64,000 bases of DNA from Callaeas wilsoni (lineage: Eukaryota; Chordata; Aves; Passeriformes; Callaeidae): positions 62,001-126,000 of the forward strand of contig VWPU01002055.1 of the NCBI GenBank assembly GCA_013398955.1, read 5' to 3'. This document shows, piece by piece, positions 51,389-61,984 of the stretch; the first letter of the stretch is position 1, and each line of letters opens with the position of its first letter. The translations under genes and the position numbers were made by a program. The notes below the pieces were generated by a model. The model was given only the letters and a program-made list of their open reading frames with translations. It made no database searches and was not told where the DNA came from.

Positions 51389-52446
51389 TGTAGTGGGTTG
51401 ACCCTGCCTGGACACCTGGTGCTCACGAAAGCTGCTCTATCACTCCCCTCCTCAGCTGGAAGACTCATGGATTGAAATAAGGACAGGGAGAGATCAGTCA
51501 GCAATTACCAAAATGGACATAATAGACTTGACTTGGAGAAATTAATTACCAATAAATCAGAGCAGGATAATAAGAAATAAAACTAAATCTTAAAAACACC
51601 TTCCCTCCACCCTTCCCTTCTTTTCAGATTCCTTGACTCTCAATTATTTTCCAACACCTCCCTGCCAGTGGCACAGGGAGACAGGGAATGGGGGCTGTGG
51701 TCAGTTTAGCACAAGCTGGCTCTGCTCCTCCTTCCTACTCAGAAAGGATTTGTCACACTCTTCCTCTGCAACAGTGTAGTATCCCTCCCACGGGATGCAG
51801 TTCTTCATCAATTTCTGAGACCTGAATCCTTCCCATGGGATAGTCCCTCACGAACTGCTCCAGTGTAGGCTCTCTGCAGGGTCACAAGTCCTGCCAGCAG
51901 ACCTGCTCCCATGTGGGCTGCTCTCTCCAAAGGTCCCAAGGATCTGCCAGGAGCCTGCTGCAGCAGAGCCTTCCCACAGGATCACAGCCTCCTTTGGTGT
52001 GGGGTGCTCAGGGGGTAGCAGGTGGATGTCTGCTGCACCGCTGACCTGTCTGGGTGCAGGGGCACAGCTCCCTCACCATGGTCCTCACCATGGGCTGCAG
52101 GGGAATCTCTGCCCTAGCACCTGAAGCACCTCCTCCCACTCCTGCTGCACTTACCTTAATCTCAGGAGTGCATTAGTTGTTGCTCCCACATATTCTCCCC
52201 ATCTCCACTGAGCAGTACCTCCAATTTCCCTCTGAGCAATAACTTTTTCCCTTTAACTATGTTATCCTGAAGGCGTTGCTACTGTTGCTGATGGGCCCTG
52301 CCTTGGCCAGCTGCGGGGCCCTCTCGGAGCCAGCTGGCGTTGGCTCTATCAAGCATCCGGGAAGCTTCTGGCAGCTTCTCACAGAAGCCACCCCTGAAGC
52401 CTCCCTGCCCTCCACTACCAAAGCCTTGTCGTGCAAATCACAGACA
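51389..52446 (-). mobile_element. GC-rich solo LTR, probably ERVK-class (copy 2)
   Basis: It is the second member of the family seen at 27518-28550, aligned from end to end in the same orientation. The plus-strand start TGTAGTGGGTTGACCCTG is better preserved than in copy 1, and the far end reads CTTGTCGTGCAAATCACAGACA. It includes the GCTGCAGGGGAATCTCTGCC segment, the CTGCTGATGGGC/GCTGATGGGC segment and the GAAGCTTCTGGCAGCTTCTC hairpin-like segment. I could not find a clear 6-bp target duplication. No internal retroviral sequence is present, so it is a solo LTR. The 90-codon plus frame at 52276-52548 and the minus frame at 52257-52451 lie mostly inside it and are not genes. Confidence 0.8.
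51764..51950. repeat. Imperfect 44-48-bp tandem repeats inside LTR copy 2
   Basis: Units begin near 51764, 51811, 51855 and 51903, each with a core like CTGCTCCAGTGTAGGCTC. Spacings are about 47, 44 and 48 bp, mirroring the array at 27931-28120. Confidence 0.65.
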
Positions 52447-54143
52447 CACATAGAGAGTATAACTGCTCAGATTACTTTGAGTCCTGTGATCACATTAAGG
52501 TGTATAGTATTCTTTTTGCTAAATATGAAAGAAATATATTTAATGTGAAACTGTAGCCAAGTTAGTCAGAAGCCTATTTTCCTTCATCATTTTCAATTGC
52601 TAGTAGCACTACGACACCAATTATGTATTACTTAGATCATTATTTTTGGTCCTTCATGTTGACATGAAGTTTTATTTCCCAAGTTATGACATTCACACAT
52701 TAGTCTCACAAGCGTTTCTGCTGAATTCCCATGGATTACACTGAACACAAATGTACTTATTCTGCAATTTTTATTTCTTTAAAATTGGTTTAAGAATTCT
52801 CTTGGACTCTAGATAAGATACTCTCAACAGAGATTTATTTTTCCTGAACCTGGTTGAATTTCTTAATAGGTAGCAAAAATAGGTTATTTTCAAAAAATTT
52901 AAAATTTAAGTTAGGAAAAATGTCCCTTGTAGTTGTATAACCATTCCTTTGACAAGTTTCCTTGATCAAAGACAATTTAGTAAAAACAGAAAAAACACTC
53001 CTGTATGTTAAATATGTTACACTCTTGTGTATGCTCTTTTAGAGATGACAGGAAGGCTTAATTTATTTACCAAATCCTTCTGCTTGAAGCCCTGTGGGAA
53101 TTGCAGATTCTTCATTTTATTAAGCATAGTTTCCCAAAGGGAAGCATCAAGGCTAAAATAAACTGTTGGGCCTAAATGAATCAAATTCATTTTCCTAAAA
53201 TCATGAATACACTATCTGAGTATAAAACAGTCCTACTTCTTTCCTTGTGAATTTCTAGCTGCTCCCATGGTAAGCACTTGCATGCCTGTATCTGAGAGGC
53301 TGATTCACCCAAGAAGATTTCTTTGTTTTTCTTTAAACTTCATTTTCAGCCTAATCACATAATTGACCACATGACCCCATGGATACAAGCTGACAGTTTA
53401 AGAGAAACAACAGAACAACAATATAGAAGTATTACTCTGGGAGTCACAAGGGAAAATTAGATCAGTGCTTTAAGAAGCTTTCTTTTATTTGAGACTTAGA
53501 AGAGAGCCAGATCCAGAAATGCCTCAAAGTTGATCTCTGTGGTCATATCCCTTGCAGTCAAAAATCACTGTAAAAGGATAAGCAAGGATATCTAATAGAA
53601 GCAATAGGAAGAAAACGCCTTATTGAAGGGATGTGAGCAGATCTTGGCAAACCTGGATTGACAGCAGCCTCGAAAGGGTTGTTGAGGACAAATGAAATGG
53701 TTAAAAGATGTAGAAAGGGAGGAAAGGGAATTAGGGAAGTGGAGGAAGGACTCCAGAACAATGAGGGAGGCTTAAGGGAGAGCAAGCTGATTACACAGAG
53801 AACAGTCATTGTGAGGTAAGGTACATGAACTTCTTGGGGCACTCCTCTTTTTCCACCCAACCCGTACCTTTTTTCCATCATACCTAGTCTACTCCCTCAC
53901 AAACCCACACTGCTGCAATTTCCTTCTCACAAAAAGTTCATAACCTAAAACTGCACATAGTAGGTATTACAGTAACGTCTCATTCTCATTCATTAATTCT
54001 TCTCCAAATATCCTAATAAAATATACACCGGATCTGTATTTGGAACCACAGGAAAGACCTACAAGCCAAATGGATTTGTAATAACATCAGTGGGTTGCTG
54101 TGAGGTATTTATACAATTTGCAATGATTTTAAGGTTATCTAAT
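52447..54143. other. Unique non-coding DNA with a purine-rich stretch
   Basis: No gene or recognised mobile element. A purine-rich stretch, A/G with few interruptions, lies at about 53697-53800. The 107-codon minus-strand frame at 53558-53881 is the complement of that stretch and lacks a recognisable domain. Confidence 0.55.
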
Positions 54144-54780
54144 TGTCTTGGGGTGATTCTATGACAATACTGTATTCCCCATCGCCTGCTTGATCTCTAG
54201 TATACCTTTAAATTGCAAAGGGGGCAGAGAGAAACCGAGAGAACCCTTCAAAACGACTAGCTTGACCCTACAACTAGAATGTGTACATTCTTCTCTCTCT
54301 CCATCAGACAACTTTTGTTAATTAGAAGAGTTTAACTCTCTAGCTTCTTCGGCTTTCAGCGGAGAAGAGACTGTGATCTGCCTCAGCGGCTTCTTTTCCT
54401 TTTTGGACTGTTTTTGGCTTGCTTTTCATCTGAGACCAGCTCCCATCTCCTGACCTGCTCTGCGGGACCCTCCAGCGGGGATCGTCAGACCCTGCCTGGC
54501 CGGCCTGGCCCAGCTCAGGTTTTACCTACAGAAAGAACTCTAAAATCCTTAGTCCTCTTTTAGGAGACAGGGGAGGGGGTTTCACTATCCTTTTTTGCCC
54601 CATGACAGCGGGGGACTCTGTTGGTAAATAAATAGTTTTTTTCACTTTCACTCAAAAAATTATTTTCCTGAACCCATGGGGGAGGTGCTGCCGGGGCCTG
54701 CTTGCCTGGCAGGCAGGAGAGAGAGACAGAGACGCCCCTCTCGGGTTATGTCCTCCTAGATTTATATCCAAACCAACATA
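54144..54780 (+). mobile_element. Full-length 637-bp ERVL-like solo LTR
   Basis: It starts TGTCTTGGGGTGATTCTATG and ends AACCAACATA, where the expected CA terminus has become TA, apparently by one C-to-T change. It is bounded by a perfect 5-bp duplication. It is locally GC-richer than its flanks and holds an AATAAA at 54627-54632 that could be its polyadenylation signal. Both ends match the 145-bp element at 14519-14663. No gag, pol or env sequence is found, so it is a solo LTR left by recombination between two LTRs, or a lone copy. Class assignment rests on the 5-bp duplication and memory of avian families; the exact family name is not assigned. Confidence 0.85.
54627..54632 (+). terminator. 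AATAAA, candidate LTR polyadenylation signal
   Basis: AATAAA followed by a T-rich stretch (54635-54655) lies within the LTR in its sense orientation, the usual arrangement at an R/U5 boundary. Confidence 0.4.
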
Positions 54781-54785
54781 CTAAT

Positions 54786-57700
54786 GATAAATATAATATT
54801 TATTTGTGATAAATAGTAATAAACCTTCTTATTACTACTGGGTTGTTTAAATAAAGATGACTTGTGATTTTTTCATCAGACCAATAACCTGACAGGAGTT
54901 TTAAAGGATATATTTAACCAGTAAGTAGGATTACAACTTTTTCATGAAATTGTGAAAGAATTAACATGTTGTTAACTATATAATAATAAGGCAATTAGTA
55001 GTAGATTTGTCTATACTGTAAGATTGTCTGTGAAAAACGTTAGAATCTTCTGTTAGGTCTGCCATAGCAATTTCTACCATCAAAACTGAATATCAGTTTT
55101 ATTCCATACACTATTAAAGGTTTAGGGCAATAAGATTATTTCTGTCTATCCACAAGCTATACAAATGAGAAGCATCTTTGGAAAGACTGACTTGAATGAA
55201 ATTAAAATAAAAAGGAAAAATATTTAAAGCTTATGCTTTGCCTATGTCTGTGAAGCAAAATAATGAAATGTCCTGGGATTATTTAATTCCTAAATACAAA
55301 ACTGATAAGGAAAAGACATTCTGTTGAATTATTTAACTGTCTATTGTATTACTATTTACTATGCAACCATATACCTAAAAGAACAATGCAGTTCAACAGA
55401 ATTTTGATCATGAACATTTATGAGGATTGAAGACATTATCTCAGCTTTGTTCAGAAAAAAATCAAAGATATTCCTACAGTATTCACCAAAGCACTGAGTG
55501 AAACTCCAAAAGTACATAATTTAGTATTTATTTCCTCATATTCTCTTTGCCAGTTACAATATTTGAGCCAGAGTTATATCCTTCCACAAAAACCAGAGGC
55601 TTGCAAATGGCTGTTGCTTTTTAAGAAGAGCTTGACTGTTGAAGGATGTATATATATCTCAGCTTGGTCCTGATGAGGCATTTGTACCATCTCCAGTGAG
55701 GAGAGTCTTTTCCTACAGTAATGACACTGAGAAAGCAGATGATGCTTAAGAAAATGCTTTTCAATTTAAAAGAAAAGGAAAAACCCTATCTGTTGAGCTA
55801 GACAAGTTTCTGATTTGGCTAAGTGATGAGATTTATCTCAGAGTATGTAGGAAAATATCTTGAAAGAAGTAGAAGCTGAAGGAGGAGAAAACCAGAAGCT
55901 TCTCTGCATGTTCTATTCCACAAACAAAAGAATTCTTAAGTGCCTAAGTTTGATCTTTCGTTAGGGTTAGGCAAACATCTGCTTTCACTGTAATAAAAGA
56001 ACAATTTGAGTATCATGCCTTTGTTCTGCAATTTTCTATATACGTTTATTCAATAAGAAGAAAAAAAAAAAGAGTTCTCATTTTTGTGATTTTACGTCCT
56101 ACTAGAGGCCGTGGGTCTGTTTTCCTTAAGAGAAGTGGCACCTGCCTGCACCTCACCTTCTGTTTTACTTCCTGCAACATAAGCTGTACTTACGTTGGAA
56201 AAACAGCAAAATTCTTAGTCTGTAAAACCAGAGTAAGAATCTTCGGTTTTTATTTTGAAACTATAGGGGAAAATCAGCAATTCTGGAGTGAGTGGCTATT
56301 ATTTGACAAAACTGTGTTTTCTAGGACAAGACACAAGAATCATGCCTAAAATATAACTTACCATTCCTGGCAACAGTTCTGCAACACTTATAAAAACACA
56401 GCAAATTTAAAGATTGAATATGACCTCTCTTACTTACCAATTAGAATTTTCCTATTTTTATTTAAGCATACATTTATTTTTGGAATTATAACCATTTCCA
56501 AATTATCCAGAGTATTCATTAAATACATGAACCTACTGTTCTCAAGCTACATTGGCATACCTACACAGTGAAGTTTAGTTGTGATCACTATTTTTAACTC
56601 TTTCTTGTATTTCAGTATAAGAAACCAATTCAACAGTATCTGCTGTTCTAATTTATTTTTCTATTAAAAACTGCTTTATGAACATTTGTTCAGTCTAAGT
56701 CTAATATATACAAAATTCAAAATTAGAAAATAAGCATTGTGCAACTGATGTTTACGTTTATAGGATCCATGCTGGGACCGGTATTTATTAAAATCTTTTT
56801 CTATTCCCAAATCATTACAATCCATACCATAAAAAATGAGATGTACAATTTAAAGTTCAATTTGTGTCCTATATGATGTTCTGTATCAGAATTCCATTAA
56901 CATTTATTTTCTTTTTATGATGAGTGAAATTTGTTCTATGCAACCAACATGTTTTAATGCAAATATTGCTATTATGAAGTATATACTTACATGGCTAATT
57001 TTAAAGAAAAACATACAGGAATGTAAGCATGCTTCTTACAGTAAAGTTACAATGTAAAGTGCACCAACAGCATTAATGCAATTTATAAGCCCTATGACAC
57101 ATCTTTTGACATATTTAAGCCATATAGAGAAAATCTGTAATTCTCCCTTTCCATATGCTTACCTGTTTTATGTTCAGCCTGACTTAATTAGCTAATATAA
57201 TAAGTATTCTAACCTCACCTTCAGCAATGGTGTAAACCTATACTAAGTTCATTTTCTTTTAGAGGATTCACTCCAAATTTCTCATTATTGTGAAAGTAAC
57301 ATCTGAACAATTAGCACTGTAGCTGTTTTAATGCACTCAGGACAGGCTGACATTCATACCAAAGCTACTCTTCTAATATCCATTCTCATAGCTTCAAGAA
57401 GAACAAACAATGAAATCTCAAACACTACTCTAACTAAACAAGTAGTCGTAACTTTAGGACTCTCTGAGTTCCTGTTAACTGTGGCTTCTGTTTCTTTGAA
57501 GTGCTCACCACTCTGTATTCTCTTTTAACTTGCAATAAAAATTTGGATGTTGGGAGAAGCTCAGAGAGGAACAAGGAGAATAAATGCAAATAGAAAACAT
57601 ATGATGGAGAATTAATTTCAGTTACAGGAAGAAAAGGAGCATTTTTCACTGGTGCAAATAGGATGTGGACAGGAAAATAAAATTTCATCAAACTGGGCTC

Positions 57701-60700
57701 TGAGTAATTTTATGGGTCTGAATTCTGACACTCCTCAGTGTTGTGGATATGCATACTACAGTGTAGAGTCTACTCTCAAACAAGCTTAAATCAAAATGTA
57801 TAACTAACAGGAATAGTTGACAGTAGTAGATGATAGAAAATATACCTTAAACACATTGACATTTACTTGTTTTAGACAGGGACTATTATTGATGTATGCG
57901 TATCTGCACAGAAATGCACTAAACTGACAGTAAATCTGTTTAGCTGAGCACAACCTCATATACAATCTGTTAGGGCTGGATGCAAACTGGCTGCATTGAT
58001 CTATTGCTAGATTACGTGAGAAGTACATGCTTAGCCTCAAGGTTTTACTACTGTGGCTGTATCTAGACCTGAGTTACTAATGTTGATCTTATTGTAGCAA
58101 CACTTGTAGACAAGATAATTTCTGTTTCTACTACCTCTGAGTAATTTCCCTATTCTTCACTTTCTATGTTTAACCAAGAAATAATAGCAATGATAGCTTA
58201 GACTCAGATCTTCTGCTGGAGCACTAGGTTTCATAACTGCACATGGAAATAAGTGAGTCCTGTTTAATGTGGCAAGTCAGTTTTTCTTAATATGAGCATA
58301 ATAATTAAATAGCCACTTAAGATAATCTTGATTTCACATTTGATTAATATTTACAAGATATCTACAAAATAAATTTTTTAAAATGTAATTTATTCTTTTC
58401 TACGGTTTTAAAATATTTTTGTTTCACAGAAAAACACAAAATCACATCCAGTTCTATGAAAAGCCTTCTGTCATGAATAAAACGTACTTGAATTATATCT
58501 GTTACCATTCATAATATTGAAAATAGGGGCAACTGTATCAAACATATACTAATTTCATACAAAAGTATTGTGCATGCAATACCTTCTTTTTGACAGGTAC
58601 TTATAAATGCCATTATTACAAATGAAATTCAAAAATACAGAATAAGTTCTATGTCACTAACTTGGGGAGACAGTTTTAATACATGGATATTTTACAGAAG
58701 ATGAGATATTTTTATTTTCCAGATTGGAAAACAGATGCCAAGAGTAATTAAGATTATTGTTGGAGTCACTTTGATATATGTACAAAATTGCTTCTCATCT
58801 TCATGTGTTGTTCTATCGACAGAACCCAAACTAGCTGTTCATTCTCAATCTGAGCTTTCTTCATTCCACAGATGTGTCCTTCCCCAGTGACAATGTTGTT
58901 CCTTCATTATTTTTCAGTAAAAAAATACTGTCACCCTCTCATGTCATACTCACAGAATCCAGAGGCATTTTTGTGAATACTGGCTGACAAACAATCAATA
59001 AAATCCAGCTGAAATTTCAGACAGACTACCACATCAGAACTACACTGGAGAATTCTGCAAACTGCCTAGCTCATATTTTATGAGCATGCTCAACTGGTAG
59101 GAGACAAAAATCACTAAATGTATTTCCTCATCCCTTCCATTTACGTTCACTGAAGACTTTAAGATCCAAACTGTTGTCATTGCAAACTCACGTAGAACAT
59201 GGGTAGTGCACAAATTATTACCTGTTTTTACCCCTGACTGACTTCGGATTTCACGCTCACTCTCAGTATTTACAATGAAGTACAGGAAAGGAATTCTTTC
59301 TGCTCTGGAAGAAGCTTAGGGTAACACTTAACAAAGGAACTGGGTATTGGCATTGATACAGGATAGAATCCACAGGATAGAACTCTATAATCATCATTTA
59401 TTTAAATCTGATCTGACAATCTAGACTCATACAGTTAAAAAAAACACTTCACCTTGGCAAATCCCTATCAACCTCAACAATAAAAACATGGTAGCATTAT
59501 GCATTTCTAACACATTACAAACATACTGACAGACGAAGTCTTTAAAGTATCTTGAGATTTAATCTTGAGGTTCATAGTTCTCAAACTATTTCCTGTGAGA
59601 TTTCACTTGTACAGTGCAGATTCTATATGTTCTGGTAAGAAACAGTGCAGATTTTTATTTAATATGTGTCTCATACTGAAAGAAAATACTCCCTACTTTG
59701 CTTTTCTTACTTAGAATGTTAAAGCAGACTGTATACTGCCATATGCCTTTGTGTAAATAGCAAGTTTCATTGAATGGTATATGTGTTTCTGTGAACTTTA
59801 TGTGTTTAAATTATGTTCCCAAGTTATTTTTTTCTGAATGTCTGACTATAACAGGGAGAGAGCTATTTGTGGTGAAATTATGAAACATTCTTTCACCAAT
59901 AAAATATAAAGTATGTTAGTTTTTAGAGTAATTTACCAGAAAAAAGAAGTTGGGCTCTTGAATACACCTGTTTCTGTTTTAAATCCATACAGATAAAAGT
60001 TATAGTTTAATTTATGCTAAAATATTTGTGATATACATACAATTCACTTCTGGTTTCTGATTTAGGCATGGTATTACTCTGACTTTCCCATGAGATCCTA
60101 AGTCTCCCTGGAAAATTTTGAAAATACTAAATAGAGTGTTAAAGTTGTAAAGGATTAAGTGAGGTTTACAAGCAGGGACAGATACTTTACATGTCTTGAA
60201 TAGGAAACAGAGAAGTCATACAGTGCTGTTTACTAGTTTACATCATATAATTTACAATTAATTGACAATAAAATACAAAAAAGAACCACAGGAAGAATGT
60301 AGTCAAAAAGTAAAAAAATTGTCAGTCTTATTTCTTTTAATTGGATATTTTTTCTGTGTCATATAAGCACTTTAAATATTTGAAATTCAAAGAAAAGTAA
60401 TTTTCTTCTAAATAGATTGATCTTTTCTGGGAAGGGTACTTTGGATTTGGTTCATAGAGTCCCACAGACAGAAACCCAATATCAAAACCGGATAAAGAAC
60501 AAAACACAAGTTTAAGAAAAGATCTGTACAAAGTGCTAAAATCAGCAGGGAATCACTACTGCTCCAAACAACTGCCTAAGCAGCCGGTTAGTGATCACCA
60601 AAATACAAGCAAAATTATAAAAAGCAGCAGGGAAATAGGAAACAGGAGACAATGCAAATTACCAGGGGGTCCATTGAGAAGTTAATTGAAGCAACAAGCT

Positions 60701-61126
60701 GAGAGACACGTAATGCAGATTGCATCAACAAGACAGAGAAAACAAGCAGTCACTGAAGCAATCAAAGAAAAATGTGATGTCCCTTTGAAAAAAATCAAAC
60801 CAAACCAAAGAAAAACCATACCAAACCATACAACAGGAGGTTGTCAGAAATAAGAGTCTTTTACAAAATATACAAAGGGTCAGTACCCTGAAACCAGGTG
60901 AAATAGAGATTTAAAAAACTTTAGACCAGACTTCAGACTTCAAATTGCTTCTCTTGCATAGGCTTAATATCCTAGATCCATGCAAGACTGAAATACTTCA
61001 GTTAGAACCTATTGCTTTGGTTCTTATTTTGTGCTTTGGTACTTTAATTTGGTTGTTTTGTTCTAAGACATGTTCAGAAGTCTTATAAATAAGGATTAAG
61101 CAATTCCCATATGTGCTAACATGAGA
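54786..61126. other. Unique AT-rich non-coding DNA
   Basis: No gene or recognised mobile element. Open frames (up to 87 codons at 56086-56349) have no recognisable domain and no matching exon structure. The A-run at 56061-56071 is plain low complexity. Confidence 0.55.
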
Positions 61127-61188
61127 GACAACAGAATAGCACAGGGAATTTTTCCTGGACAACAGTATAGCACAGGGAATTTCCTCTG
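61127..61188. repeat. 31-bp imperfect tandem duplication
   Basis: Adjacent copies begin GACAACAG at 61127 and 61158 and share ATAGCACAGGGAATTT, differing at about 4 of 31 positions. They lie inside a chance 144-codon minus-strand open frame (60998-61432), which is not supported as a gene. Confidence 0.85.
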
Positions 61189-61926
61189 GAAACAGGAAGA
61201 AAGAAGGGACATGACTCGGTTTTGTCTGGAGAAGAGACAGGGTACAAGCATATGTACCAGCCAAGAACCATAAAGATGTACGAATGATAGTGTAACGCTC
61301 TGAAAGCTTTCTCATATGTTTTCTTTCTGGCATGTAATTTGAGCTAATTGAAGGGATCATTTTACTATTGTTTATTACTGTACTGTGAGGAAAGGCAACT
61401 GTCTTAAGGTTCTTTACATGAAAATTGAACATGAAAGCATAAATAAGCTTTCTTTCATGGTGAATGACAACTTTAAATTACATGTAAAATGTAGTAATAA
61501 CTCTACAGTTACTGGAACTTTTGCAGAATATCAGGCACCTGTTGGGTTCTAGAGAAGTCCAGATAGATATTGGGTATTTTTAATATTATATTTTTGTGCA
61601 TCTCACAGGCAAAAATAATTTGCATGTCTTATTTAAAATATTTTTAATCACTCTTGCATCAGAGTTCAGTTATGATATGTCTAGCTTCATTTTATTTACT
61701 AGAATTTGATCATTTTAAAAGCTTTCATTAATGAGATCTAAACTTTCAGCAAATGTGCACATCTGTAGGCAGAATCCTATTTGATTTCAACAAAATACCC
61801 GAAAAACAAATCACAAGTGGCAGCAAGCCACATGGAGCTTCTTCCACTGGGACTGCAATACATTCACCTGAAAATGTTTACTAAATGAAGCCATTCAAAG
61901 CACCAGAAGTTCTCTGAAGGCAGCAA
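61189..61926. other. Unique AT-rich non-coding DNA
   Basis: No gene, RNA gene or recognised repeat seen. Confidence 0.55.
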
Positions 61927-61984
61927 TTTTTTTATCGATTAGTGAAACTAACACTTTTTTTTATCGATTAGTGAAACTAACACT
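61927..61984. repeat. Perfect 29-bp tandem duplication
   Basis: Two identical copies (61927-61955 and 61956-61984) each consist of seven T, then ATCGATTAGTGAAACTAACA, then CT. Complete identity suggests a recent event, since neighbouring repeats in the window are diverged. Confidence 0.9.

Larger units (their letters stand above)
54139..54785. repeat. 5-bp target-site duplication CTAAT flanking full-length LTR
   Basis: CTAAT occurs at 54139-54143 and at 54781-54785, directly outside the LTR at 54144-54780. The length again fits an ERVL-class insertion and fixes both ends. Confidence 0.85.

Noticed and set aside
60998..61432. 144-codon minus-strand open frame
   Set aside because: No recognisable domain or exon signals, and it contains a local tandem duplication. 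Kept only as a low-interest finding.
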